Source: Enhydrobacter sp. (GTDB lineage Bacteria > Pseudomonadota > Alphaproteobacteria > Reyranellales > Reyranellaceae). Taken from it: 64,000 bases of DNA. Below, piece by piece: positions 25,522 through 34,486 of the stretch. Within the stretch, counting starts at the first letter, position 1. Each line of letters begins with the position of its first letter. The stretch spans positions 3,653,001-3,717,000 of the forward strand of contig NZ_CP126889.1 in assembly GCF_030246845.1 (NCBI RefSeq). The letters are read 5' to 3'. The notes under the pieces are model-generated. The model was not told the DNA's origin. It saw only the letters and a list, made by a program, of their open reading frames with translations, and ran no database searches. A program made the position numbers and the translations under genes.

Positions 25522-25585
25522 ATGCGCAACCGAACTGCGCCGTTGGGCGTTGACGACGTTCGATTCATTAAGGACGATCCGCGAT

Positions 25586-26059
25586 ATGGAAAAGGTGCCA
25601 ATGACATCCGAGGGGCTCAGGAGCCTCGAGGAAGAGCTGAAGCAGCTGAAGAGCGTCGAGCGCCCGGCGATCATCAAGTCGATCGCGGCGGCGCGCGAGC
25701 ATGGCGATCTGTCGGAGAACGCCGAGTATACGGCTGCGCGCGAACGGCAGGGCTTCATCGAGGGCCGCATCGCCGAGGTCGAGGACATCATCTCGCGCGC
25801 CGAGGTGATCGATCTTTCCAAGCTGTCGGGCAAGACGGTGAAGTTCGGGGCCACGGTGCGGCTCGCGGACGAGGATACGGACGAGAAGGTGAAGTACCAG
25901 ATCGTCGGCCCCTACGAGGCCGACCTCGCCAGGGGCCGCATCTCGGTGACCTCGCCGATCGGCCGCGCCCTGATCGGCAAGAGCGTGGGCGACACCGTCG
26001 AGGTGCAGACGCCGCGCGGCGCCAAGTCCTACGAAGTGGTCGGCGTCCAGTTCAAGTAG
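25586..26059 (+). CDS. greA: Transcription elongation factor GreA
   Basis: 157 residues from ATG 25586 ([18 protein letters not shown]), the normal GreA length. The N-terminal coiled coil contains [18 protein letters not shown] with the acidic tip residues. The C-terminal FKBP-like domain has [22 protein letters not shown]. It rescues backtracked RNA polymerase by stimulating transcript cleavage. It lies 89 bp downstream of carB, a common alphaproteobacterial arrangement. Confidence 0.97.
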   Translation: MEKVPMTSEGLRSLEEELKQLKSVERPAIIKSIAAAREHGDLSENAEYTAARERQGFIEGRIAEVEDIISRAEVIDLSKLSGKTVKFGATVRLADEDTDEKVKYQIVGPYEADLARGRISVTSPIGRALIGKSVGDTVEVQTPRGAKSYEVVGVQFK

Positions 26060-26064
26060 TTATG

Positions 26065-26137
26065 GGACCGCGCGCATCCTGCGTGCTCATGGGCGGGCTG
26101 GACCCTTCGACAAGCTCAGGGCAGGCGCCCGCGGTCA
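26065..26137. repeat. Repeat family B, long copy (inverse orientation)
   Basis: GGACCGCGCGCATCCTGCG ... GGACCCTTCGACAAGCTCAGGGCAGGCGCCCGCGGTC. It is the reverse complement of the copies at 30777 and 34375, including the CCCTTCGACAAGCTCAGGG block. It lies between the convergent greA and yciB genes and just overlaps the yciB stop region. Confidence 0.82.
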
Positions 26138-26713
26138 GGAAGACGATGCGGCCGGTATCGCGCCGGCCGCCGCGGCCCGGCGGCGGCCGATCGTCGTCAT
26201 GGTCGCGTACTGGATCAGGAACAGGCCGAGCTTGCTCGCGATGCCCCAGGCCGACATCGCTGCGGCCCAGCTCCTGGCGTCGAGCGAAAGGGCGAGCGCA
26301 ACGTTGAGCAGGGCCGAGGCGAACATCAGCCCGGCCCAGACAAAGCCGAAGGCCGTCGCCACATCGATCACCGGCATCGCGCGCGGCGGCAGGTAGCGGT
26401 TCATCCAGCCGCGCTTCAGCATGACGAGCCCCACCATCGAATAGATGACCGAGGGCTTCAGCATCACGAAGACCGGATCGCGGGTGAGGAAGGTGGCCGC
26501 GCCCGACGACAGCACGGCGATCACGCTGACCCATTGCAGCGCCGCGACCGGCTTCCTTCGCAGGAGTTCGCCGCCGATCTGCACCACGCCCAGCACCATG
26601 CCGAGCGCGACCGCCAGCAGGAGATCGTCGGTCGCGACATAGACCGCGAGGAACAGGAGCGTCGAGGCCAGATCGAGCAGCAGCACGCGCGCCGCCTGGA
26701 ACAGGTTCTTCAT
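26135..26713 (-). CDS. yciB: YciB/IspZ family inner membrane protein (septation protein A)
   Basis: 192 residues with five or six hydrophobic segments. The segments KPSVIYSMVGLVML and RDPVFVMLKPS match the YciB/IspZ family, as does the GELLRRKPVAALQW stretch. It is an inner-membrane protein linked to cell-envelope synthesis and septation in enterobacteria. It ends with a short alanine-rich tail that runs into the family B repeat. It is convergent with greA. Confidence 0.88.
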   Translation of the reverse strand: MKNLFQAARVLLLDLASTLLFLAVYVATDDLLLAVALGMVLGVVQIGGELLRRKPVAALQWVSVIAVLSSGAATFLTRDPVFVMLKPSVIYSMVGLVMLKRGWMNRYLPPRAMPVIDVATAFGFVWAGLMFASALLNVALALSLDARSWAAAMSAWGIASKLGLFLIQYATMTTIGRRRAAAAGAIPAASSS

Positions 26714-27003
26714 GCCGCCTCACAACGGTAACGCTGTGTATCGAACGCGAGGCTATATGTACACGCCGTTTCCGGCAAGGGCTCTATCGTCTCCTTCATC
26801 GAAGCGGGCAACTGCCGAGGCGCTCATGAATGCGCCACTGGAGCTGGTCACCGGCAGCATCGACCCTCGGGAATGGAACGGTTGCCTTTAATCGCCACAA
26901 GCTGTGTCATCCCGAGCGGAGAGAGGGATCCCTGGCCGGCGCCGATCAAAGATCCCTCGCGTCCGCTCGGGATGACACGACCGTGGCTGGACCGCTCCCT
27001 TGA
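26714..27003. other. 290-bp intergenic region without a gene
   Basis: It contains a degenerate family C palindrome near 26816-26845 (GGCGCTCATGAATGCGCCAC) and a family A hairpin at 26904-26978. No ribosome-binding site with a convincing reading frame is present. Confidence 0.6.
26904..26978. repeat. Repeat family A, complete hairpin copy
   Basis: GTGTCATCCCGAGCGGAGAG ... CGTCCGCTCGGGATGACAC, 75 bp, between the yciB promoter side and the end of the Lrp-type gene. Confidence 0.85.
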
Positions 27004-27480
27004 TCACTCCACCGGGATCGGCACGCCGGGGAGCTGCTTGGCGGTGCGGAACACCATCATCGACTTTACGTGGCTGACATTGGGCGCCGAGGTGAGACGG
27101 GTGGTGAGGAACTTCTGGTACTCGTCCCAGGTCTCGGCCACGATCTTCAGCAGGAAGTCGGCCTCGCCGGCCAGCATGTGGCACTCGCGCACCTGATCCC
27201 AGCCGGCGATCATCTCCTCGAAAGCCTTGAGGTCGGTCTCGGCCTGGCTGTTGAGCCCCACCAAGGCGAACACCGAGACGCTGTAACCCAGCGCCTCGGC
27301 GCTGAGATCGGCATGGTAGCCCTTGATGATGCCGGCGCGTTCGAGCGCGCGCACGCGGCGCAGGCAGGGCGGCGCGGAGATGCCGGCCCGCTCGGCCAGC
27401 TCCACGTTGGTCATGCGGCCCTCGGCCTGCAGGTCGTTGAGAATGCGCCGGTCGATCCGATCGAGCTTTGCGCGAGCCAT
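27004..27480 (-). CDS. Lrp/AsnC family transcriptional regulator
   Basis: 158 residues from ATG 27480, with GGAGG eight bases upstream. The N-terminal winged helix holds KLDRIDRRILNDLQAEGRMT and ELAERAGISAPPCLRRVRAL. The C-terminal RAM (ligand-binding) domain includes CHMLAGEADFLLKIVAET. Lrp proteins bind amino acids and oligomerise on DNA. It is divergent from trxB across 178 bp, so it may control itself and possibly trxB, but the effector is unknown. Confidence 0.93.
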   Translation of the reverse strand: MARAKLDRIDRRILNDLQAEGRMTNVELAERAGISAPPCLRRVRALERAGIIKGYHADLSAEALGYSVSVFALVGLNSQAETDLKAFEEMIAGWDQVRECHMLAGEADFLLKIVAETWDEYQKFLTTRLTSAPNVSHVKSMMVFRTAKQLPGVPIPVE

Positions 27481-27565
27481 CCTGTTTTCCTCCATTGGCG
27501 CCGGTCTATGCCAGAACCATGCCGGTCGCGCAATAAAGTTGCGAGAATTCCGCGTCTCGCCGTGA

Positions 27566-28627
<1,062 letters not shown>

Positions 28628-28659
28628 GCGGTGAGCTCGACCGCGCCGGGGGAGACTTC

Positions 28660-29550
28660 ATGGACTGGGACAAGCTGCGCATTTTCCAGGCGGTGGCCGA
28701 TGCGGGCAGCTTCACACATGCCGGCGAGAGCCTGAAGCTCAGCCAGTCGGCGATCTCGCGCCAGATCGGGGCGCTGGAAGAGCAGCTCGGCGTGATGCTG
28801 TTCCATCGCCATGCGCGTGGCCTGATCCTGACCGAGCAGGGCGAGCTGCTCTATCGCACCGCCCGCGACATGGCGGCCAAGGTCAACACCGCCGAGGCGC
28901 TCCTGCGCGCCAACCAGGACAAGCCGGCCGGACGGCTCAAGGTCACGACCACGGTGGGCTTCGGCTCGACCTGGCTGACGGCGCAGATGCACGAGTTCAC
29001 CGCCATGTATCCCGAGATCGACGTGAGCCTGGTCCTGTCGGACAACGAGCTCGATCTCGGTATGCGCGAGGCGGATGTCGCGATCCGGATGGTCATGCCG
29101 AGGCAGCCGGGCCTGGTGCAGCGCCATCTGCTCACCGTGCGCAGCCACGTCTATGCCTCGCACACCTACATCCAGAAGTACGGCCGGCCCAACTCCGTGG
29201 AAGAGCTCGACCGGCATCGCATGATCATCTTTGGCGAGGATGCGCGCGCGCCGGCGCCGGACGTGAACTGGCTCCTGCGCGAGGGCAATCCGGACCAGAA
29301 TCCGCGGCTGGTGGTGCTGCGGGTGAACAATGTCTACGGCATCTTCCGCGCCGTCGAATCGGGCATGGGAATCGCCTCGCTGCCCGACTATCTGGCGCGC
29401 GAATCGACCAAGCTCGAGATCCTGCTGCCCGACCTCAACGTCCGCACCACCGACGTATACTTCACGTACCCTGAGGAATTGCGCCATTCCAAGCGCATCG
29501 CGGTCTTCCGCGACTTCCTCCTGCGGAAAGTGGCCGAGACCCGCTTTTGA
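28660..29550 (+). CDS. LysR family transcriptional regulator
   Basis: 296 residues from ATG 28660 (MDWDKLRIFQAVAD), chosen for GGGGGAG five bases upstream; an in-frame ATG at 28624 overlaps the trxB stop. The N-terminal HTH contains SFTHAGESLKLSQSAISRQI. The C-terminal LysR substrate domain begins near residue 95 (GRLKVTTTVGFGSTWL). A LysR gene directly after trxB is a recurrent alphaproteobacterial arrangement and the two are probably co-transcribed. Target and effector are unknown. Confidence 0.92.
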   Translation: MDWDKLRIFQAVADAGSFTHAGESLKLSQSAISRQIGALEEQLGVMLFHRHARGLILTEQGELLYRTARDMAAKVNTAEALLRANQDKPAGRLKVTTTVGFGSTWLTAQMHEFTAMYPEIDVSLVLSDNELDLGMREADVAIRMVMPRQPGLVQRHLLTVRSHVYASHTYIQKYGRPNSVEELDRHRMIIFGEDARAPAPDVNWLLREGNPDQNPRLVVLRVNNVYGIFRAVESGMGIASLPDYLARESTKLEILLPDLNVRTTDVYFTYPEELRHSKRIAVFRDFLLRKVAETRF

Positions 29551-29559
29551 TCGCTATTA

Positions 29560-29784
29560 GTTGTCGTATTGCATTTCCGGTGTAGGCATGCGGCTCCTGC
29601 ATGTCTGTGATCGAAACTTCGAGCCTAACATTCCAAGCCCCAGCGAGTAGGTTGGTTTCAGGTTGTCGACGTGAACGGTTGTGACTGATCGCGCTCGAAA
29701 CTCGGGATCCTCATGATCCCACGTCTCCCAGACGTGAAGCCTCCCTGTTTGACTCGCCGGGCTCTAGGGCCCGGCGTCTTTTTT
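29560..29784 (+). ncRNA. Candidate structured small RNA or regulatory 3' UTR after LysR
   Basis: No coding frame, but a dense series of hairpins. GGCATGC-loop-GCATGTC (29585-29605) carries loop GGCTCCT. TTCGAGC (29618) can pair with GCTCGAA (29693). GGGATC-CTCAT-GATCCC is at 29704-29720 and ACGTCT-CCC-AGACGT at 29721-29735. A single-stranded CCTCCC (29740), complementary to Shine-Dalgarno sequences, comes before a strong terminator. It starts right after the LysR stop, so it could be a processed 3' UTR or an independent sRNA. I do not recognise the family; it does not look like 6S, SRP or tmRNA. Confidence 0.5.
29755..29784 (+). terminator. Rho-independent terminator
   Basis: Eight-bp GC stem CGCCGGGC / GCCCGGCG (29755-29762 with 29769-29776), loop TCTAGG, followed by TC and six Ts. 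It is the best intrinsic terminator in the window and ends the trxB-LysR transcript or the sRNA candidate. Confidence 0.88.
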
Positions 29785-29891
29785 CAAGGCGGCGGCCAAG
29801 TGCCGCTCGGGGGCGAAGATCACAGGCTCTCTCCCTATATGATGTTATAAGACGTCCCGGCGCTCCCCACGACGAAGGTCCCAACGACCCG

Positions 29892-30770
29892 ATGTTCTCC
29901 GAAGTTCGCCAAGCGATTCTGCCCCTTGCGTTGCGCAACCTGAAGCGCCGCGGCGACCTCGAACGGGCGGGATTGCTGATCGAGTCGCTGGCCAAGCACT
30001 GGCGTGACAGCAAGCCGCTGCAGCTCCTCATCGTCTCGCCGGCGCGCGACGCGCGGCTCCTGGGAAGCGAGCTGCCGCGCTTTCCCAACATCGACGTCGA
30101 TGTGCGGGCCGAGTCGGAATTCTTCCCGGCCTTCAGTCGCTTCTACATGATGACCGGCTGGTACCGGCAGCAGATGGTGAAGCTGCAGGTGCCGGTGATG
30201 CTGGGCTTCAAGGGCTACCTGACGCTCGACTCCGATGTCTGCTGCGTGGGCGACTTCGACGCCACGACCTTCGTCGAGGACGGCCGTGCGCTGTCGCGCT
30301 GGGAGCCCAAGCGCTATCACGACTGGTGGAGGAGCGCGGCCGAGATCGTCGGTACGTCGTTCGACATCAAGCAGCACGGCCTGTCGGTCACCCCCAACAT
30401 CCTGCATGCCGACCTCGCGGCGCAGGCGCTGCGTTATTTCTCCAGGGACGGCGGCGACGCCTTGACGGCGCTCAGCCTCTGGGTGCTGCGCAAGATCGGG
30501 CAGATCCCCTGGACCGAGTATTCGCTCTATACCTGCGTCGCCGAGCACGAAGGCAATCTGCTCGACTATCACGTCCACTGGGATCCCTGCTATTTCTCCG
30601 ACACGCAGCTTTTCTCCGAGCATACCTGCGTCTGGGGCGCCGCCGATTTCGAGCGCCTCGTGAAGCTGCCGGCCGGCACCGATCCCGGCGGCAAGTTCAT
30701 CATTGTGCAAAGCCACGCCCGCATCCCGCTCGACCAGGTCCGCGATTACTGCCTGAGCTTCGCGGGGTAG
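29892..30770 (+). CDS. DUF6492-like (glycosyltransferase-like) protein
   Basis: 292 residues, no signal peptide or membrane segment. The segment GFKGYLTLDSDVCCVGDFD looks like the DxD sugar-nucleotide site of GT-A glycosyltransferases. GWYRQQMVKL ahead of it and the later PNILHADLAAQAL and WTEYSLYTCVAE resemble the DUF6492 family. That family name is recalled, not searched. If correct, it would be a cytoplasmic glycosyltransferase-like enzyme of unknown acceptor. It stands alone after a terminator and before a repeat. Confidence 0.6.
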   Translation: MFSEVRQAILPLALRNLKRRGDLERAGLLIESLAKHWRDSKPLQLLIVSPARDARLLGSELPRFPNIDVDVRAESEFFPAFSRFYMMTGWYRQQMVKLQVPVMLGFKGYLTLDSDVCCVGDFDATTFVEDGRALSRWEPKRYHDWWRSAAEIVGTSFDIKQHGLSVTPNILHADLAAQALRYFSRDGGDALTALSLWVLRKIGQIPWTEYSLYTCVAEHEGNLLDYHVHWDPCYFSDTQLFSEHTCVWGAADFERLVKLPAGTDPGGKFIIVQSHARIPLDQVRDYCLSFAG

Positions 30771-30776
30771 TCGTAT

Positions 30777-30849
30777 GGACCGCGGGCGCCTGCCCTGAGC
30801 TTGTCGAAGGGTCCAGCCCGCTCATGAGCGCGCAGGATGCGCGCGGTCC
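30777..30849. repeat. Repeat family B, long copy
   Basis: GGACCGCGGGCGCCTGCCCTGAGCTTGTCGAAGGGTCCAGCCCGCTCATGAG-type element ending GCGCGCGGTCC, 73 bp. It is nearly identical to 34375-34447. The block with the inner CCCTGAGCTTGTCGAAGGG is absent from the short copies. It lies between convergent genes. Confidence 0.88.
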
Positions 30850-30856
30850 GGAAGAG

Positions 30857-31975
30857 TCAAACCTCGCCGTCGTGCTCGCCGATCCGGGGCGCTTTCTCGG
30901 TGCCGCCGGCGCGCTCGCCGTCGAGGCTGAGGGGCAGGCCGTGGAAGAGGGCGGGGCTGCCGGGATAGGGCTTGGCGAACATCCCGAGCGCGGCGGTCTG
31001 GGCCAGCTCCAGCACCTGCGGCACCGAGTTCAGCGGCCCGTTGGGCACGCCCAGTGCGTCCAGCCTGGCCGACCAGTGGGCGCGGCTCTGTTTCTTCATA
31101 ATGTCGGCGATCATGCCGAGCAAGAGCTCGCGCCGCTCCAGCCGATCGACGTTGGTGCGGAAACGCGGCTCGTCCGGCCATTCGGGATGGCCCAGCGCCT
31201 CGGCAAACTTGCGCCACAGCCGGTCGTTGCCGGGGCAGACCATCAATGGCCCGTCGCTGCACTCGAAGGCCTGATAGGGCGTGAGCGTGGGATGGCCGGT
31301 GCCTTGGCGCGGCGGCATGCGGCCGGTGACGGAATACTGCGCCACGTGGTTGGAGGCCCACATCAGGCCCGATTCGAACAGCGACGTGCCGACGAGGCAG
31401 CCTTCGCCGGTCGTGTTGCGCCTGGCCAGGGCGGCGAGGATGCCGATCGCCGTCCACATGCCAGTCGAGAGATCGATGATGGAGACGCCGACCCGCGCCG
31501 CCGGTCCCGAGGGATCGCCGTTCAGCGAGATCAGCCCCGCCACCGCCTGGATGATCGGCTCGTAACCCGGCCGCTCCTTCCACGGACCCGCGTTCCCGAA
31601 GGCGCTGAGATCGGCATAGATCAGCTTCGGGAAGCGCTTGCGCAGCGTCGGGCCATCGATGCCGAACTTCGCCGGCACATCGGCGCGCAGGTTGTGGACG
31701 AACACGTCGGCTGCACCGATGCGTTCGATCAGCGCCTCGCGTTGCCCCACCTCGGCGAGATCGCAGGTGATCGACTTCTTGCCGCGGTTCAGCGCGATGA
31801 AGCCGGTCGCGGCGCCGTCGACGAAGGGCGGTCCCCATTTGCGCGCGTCGTCGCCCTCGGGCCGCTCGACCTTCACCACTTCGGCGCCGAGGAAGGCCAG
31901 GATCTGGCCGCAATAGGGGCCGGCGAGGTTCTGGCCGAACTCGACGACCCGGAGCCCTTCCAGCGGCTTGCTCAT
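30857..31975 (-). CDS. CaiB/BaiF (family III) CoA-transferase
   Basis: 372 residues from ATG 31975, overlapping the acyl-CoA dehydrogenase stop by 4 bp. The opening LEGLRVVEFGQNLAGPYCGQ, the CoA-binding RGKKSITCDL and the ADLSAFG segment with the likely catalytic aspartate are typical of family III. It moves CoA between a donor thioester and a free acid, activating a carboxylate for beta-oxidation-like breakdown by its operon partners. Substrate is unknown. Confidence 0.92.
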   Translation of the reverse strand: MSKPLEGLRVVEFGQNLAGPYCGQILAFLGAEVVKVERPEGDDARKWGPPFVDGAATGFIALNRGKKSITCDLAEVGQREALIERIGAADVFVHNLRADVPAKFGIDGPTLRKRFPKLIYADLSAFGNAGPWKERPGYEPIIQAVAGLISLNGDPSGPAARVGVSIIDLSTGMWTAIGILAALARRNTTGEGCLVGTSLFESGLMWASNHVAQYSVTGRMPPRQGTGHPTLTPYQAFECSDGPLMVCPGNDRLWRKFAEALGHPEWPDEPRFRTNVDRLERRELLLGMIADIMKKQSRAHWSARLDALGVPNGPLNSVPQVLELAQTAALGMFAKPYPGSPALFHGLPLSLDGERAGGTEKAPRIGEHDGEV

Positions 31976-33138
31976 CGCAGGTTGCTTCCCAGGATCTCGC
32001 GCGCGATCACCATGCGCTGCACCTCGCTCGGGCCCTCGCCGACGCGGCGGATGCGCATCTCGCGATACCAGCGTTCGAGCGGCAGATCCTTGGTCATGCC
32101 CATGCCGCCATGGATCTGCATGGCGCGATCGACCACGCGGCCGCCGCCCTCGGAGGCGGTGAGCTTGGCGATCGCGGCCTCGGTGCGGAAGGGCAGGCCG
32201 CGCCGCGCTTTCTCCGCCGCCTCGAGCGTGAAGTGGCGGGCGGTGCGGATGTCGATCTCGTTGTCGACCAGCATCCACTGCACAGCCTGGCGGTTGGCGA
32301 GCTTCTCGCCGAAGGTGGTGCGCATCTTGGCCCATTCGATCGCCATCTCGTGGGCCGCGATCGCGACGCCGATGCAGCCCGCGGCGTAAGGGATGCGCTG
32401 GCGGGTGAGCCGGTCGTTGGCGACGGCGAAGCCCTTGTTCACCTCGCCCAGTACCTGGTGGTCCGACACCCAGCAGTCCTTGAACTCGAGCTCGGTGGCG
32501 TAGTGCGAGGAGCGCAGCGTGTGCACGACGCGGCGGACATGGAAGCCCGGCGTGTCGGAATCGACGATGAAGCAGGTGATGCCGGCGCGGCCCTTGCTGG
32601 CATCGGTGCGGGCGAAGACGATGCCGTACTGCGCGCGGTCGGCGTTGGAGATGAAGATCTTGGACCCGTTCAGCACCCAGCCGTTGTCCTTGCGCTCGGC
32701 CCTGGTCTGGATGGCGCGCGCCGGGTCGCTGCCGCCCGACGGCTCGGTGAGGCCGAAGAAGGCCTTCTTCTCGCCGCGCAGCGTTGGATAGAGGTAGCGC
32801 TCCTTCTGGTCCTCGTTGGCCTCGAAGATCTGCGCCAGCCCCGCGCCGCCGAAGGTGCCGTAGCAGGGCACGTAGAGACCGGCCCGATGCTGCGCCATCT
32901 CGATCGCCAGCAGCACGCGCGTCACGATGTCGATGTCCGGCCCGCCGAATTCCCTCGGGATGTCGATGCCGAACAGGCCCATCGCCTTGGTCTTGTCGGT
33001 GAGGCGCTTGAAGTCGTCCGGCGGCAACTCCGACGAGTCGGGATCGAGCTTGGCCTCGAGCGGGATGATCTCCTCGCGCACGAAGCGGCGTACCTGGTCG
33101 ATCAGCATCTGCTGCTCGGACGACGGTTCGAAATCCAT
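31972..33138 (-). CDS. Acyl-CoA dehydrogenase
   Basis: 388 residues, full length. The N-terminal helical domain is followed by the FAD-binding FFGLTEPSGGSDPA near residue 130. The C-terminal QIHGGMGMTKDLPLERWYR and GEGPSEVQRMVIAREI include the region of the catalytic base in many members. It oxidises an acyl-CoA to the 2-enoyl-CoA and passes electrons to ETF. It is in an operon with enoyl-CoA hydratase upstream and CoA transferase downstream. Confidence 0.94.
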   Translation of the reverse strand: MDFEPSSEQQMLIDQVRRFVREEIIPLEAKLDPDSSELPPDDFKRLTDKTKAMGLFGIDIPREFGGPDIDIVTRVLLAIEMAQHRAGLYVPCYGTFGGAGLAQIFEANEDQKERYLYPTLRGEKKAFFGLTEPSGGSDPARAIQTRAERKDNGWVLNGSKIFISNADRAQYGIVFARTDASKGRAGITCFIVDSDTPGFHVRRVVHTLRSSHYATELEFKDCWVSDHQVLGEVNKGFAVANDRLTRQRIPYAAGCIGVAIAAHEMAIEWAKMRTTFGEKLANRQAVQWMLVDNEIDIRTARHFTLEAAEKARRGLPFRTEAAIAKLTASEGGGRVVDRAMQIHGGMGMTKDLPLERWYREMRIRRVGEGPSEVQRMVIAREILGSNLR

Positions 33139-33160
33139 GGGCGTTTCCTTCAGTGGCGCG

Positions 33161-33502
33161 TCACGCCGGGCTCAGCCGGCCCAGCACCGGCGGCGGATTC
33201 TTCGCATTGTCGGGCGGCAGCGCGCCATGGTCGGCCTGATGCACCATCAGGAGCTCGAACCAGCGCGAGCGGTACTGCATGTTCACCTCGACGCGGAACT
33301 GGCAGCCCGCGCCGCGTTCCTTTGCCTCGCGCAAGAGCTCGCTGCGCAGGCCGAAGGGCGAGCGCGCACCGGCTTGGCCGATATAAAGAATGGCGCCCTT
33401 GGCGTCGGCGATCTGATAGACGCCGAGCTGGCCCGGCAGGCGCGCCGCCGCCTCGGCCGTCAGGAGCTGCCACGGCTTGTCGAGGCGCAGCCGGATCGAC
33501 AT
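33161..33502 (-). CDS. Small GIY-YIG-like domain protein
   Basis: 113 residues. The segment GVYQIADAKGAILYIG has the GIY-(10)-YIG spacing of the nuclease superfamily. Arg-containing GLRSELLREAKERG follows, where the superfamily has a conserved arginine. The glutamate expected later could be E in RVEVNMQYRSRWFELL. No other domain is attached. It lies 4 bp after the enoyl-CoA hydratase stop and 22 bp before the acyl-CoA dehydrogenase, so it is co-transcribed with acyl-CoA enzymes. Whether it is an active nuclease is unknown. Confidence 0.6.
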   Translation of the reverse strand: MSIRLRLDKPWQLLTAEAAARLPGQLGVYQIADAKGAILYIGQAGARSPFGLRSELLREAKERGAGCQFRVEVNMQYRSRWFELLMVHQADHGALPPDNAKNPPPVLGRLSPA

Positions 33503-33506
33503 GGCC

Positions 33507-34268
33507 TTACTTGCCCTGGAACCGGGCCGTGCGCTTCTCGAGCCTGGCCTTCATGCCCTCCTGCGCGTCCTGGCTCTGCATCGCCGCGCGCACCAGCGCG
33601 TCGACGTCGTCGTGCGCGATGCCGTCGCGAAACTCGAGCTGGCGCACCGTGAGTGCCTTCATGGCCTTGAGCGAGAGTGGTGCGTTGGCAGCGAGCCGGT
33701 CGATCACCTTCCGCGCCTCGGCCTCGAGCTCAGCCGCCGGCACGCAGCGTGCGATCAGGCCCAGGGCGTGGAGCTTGGTCGCGGGCAGCGGGTCGCCGAG
33801 CAGCAGCATCTCGCGCGTCGTGACCGGCCCCAGCACCTCCATCAGCTTCTTGGCCAGGAACCAGTTGGGCGCGAGACCGACCTGGGCGAGCGACATGCCG
33901 AAGCGCGCCTTGTCGCTGGCGATCACGAGGTCGCAGTGCAGCGCCAGCTCGTTGCCGCCGGCAATGGCGTCGCCCTGCACCACGGCGACCACGGGCAGCG
34001 GGCAGAGCTCGATCGCGCGCAGCATGACCTCGATGCCGCTCGCCTCGCCGGCGCCGGCGCTCCTGCTGCGCTCCTTCATGTCGAGCCCGGCGCAGAAGAC
34101 GTTGCCCTTGCCGCGCACCACGATCACACGGTCCTCGGCCGCGACCGGCGCCTTCATCGCCGTGATCATCTCGTTCAGCAGCTCGCTGTCCAGCGCGTTG
34201 CGCTTCTCGGGCCGGTTCATCCAGACGGTTCTGACCGGACCGTTCTTCTCGACGATGACCTTCCCCAT
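33507..34268 (-). CDS. Enoyl-CoA hydratase/isomerase family protein
   Basis: 253 residues, the family norm. The crotonase signatures are present: MNRPEKRNALDSELL near the N-terminus, RGKGNVFCAGLDMKE with the oxyanion-hole region, and the VVAVVQGDAIAGGNELALHC motif near residue 100. It hydrates or isomerises enoyl-CoA in beta-oxidation-type pathways. It is the first gene of the operon running through the GIY-YIG-like protein, acyl-CoA dehydrogenase and CoA transferase. Confidence 0.93.
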   Translation of the reverse strand: MGKVIVEKNGPVRTVWMNRPEKRNALDSELLNEMITAMKAPVAAEDRVIVVRGKGNVFCAGLDMKERSRSAGAGEASGIEVMLRAIELCPLPVVAVVQGDAIAGGNELALHCDLVIASDKARFGMSLAQVGLAPNWFLAKKLMEVLGPVTTREMLLLGDPLPATKLHALGLIARCVPAAELEAEARKVIDRLAANAPLSLKAMKALTVRQLEFRDGIAHDDVDALVRAAMQSQDAQEGMKARLEKRTARFQGK

Positions 34269-34374
34269 CGCGCCCTCCTCCAGTGCTCGGCATCTGTTTT
34301 AGCCGGCTGGCAGAATGAGGCAAAGGCGGAAGGCCCAGTTTGCCGCCATGCGGCTCATAGGAGCGCCATCTTCG

Positions 34375-34447
34375 GGACCGCGGGCGCCTGCCCTGAGCTT
34401 GTCGAAGGGTCCAGCCCGCTCATGAGCGCGCAGGATGCGCGCGGTCC
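34375..34447. repeat. Repeat family B, long copy
   Basis: GGACCGCGGGCGCCTGCCCTGAG ... GCAGGATGCGCGCGGTCC, 73 bp, nearly identical to 30777-30849. A degenerate family C palindrome (GAGCGCCACCGGAGTGGTGCGCTCC, about 34457) follows. Together they fill the 218 bp between the acyl-CoA operon and msrP. Confidence 0.88.
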
Positions 34448-34486
34448 GCAGAGCAGGAGCGCCACCGGAGTGGTGCGCTCCACGGA

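Noticed and set aside
29560..29784. 6S RNA, SRP RNA or tmRNA for the structured region after LysR
   Set aside because: No long closing helix with a central bubble, no SRP tetraloop domain, and no tRNA-like ends or peptide tag; left as an unassigned candidate.
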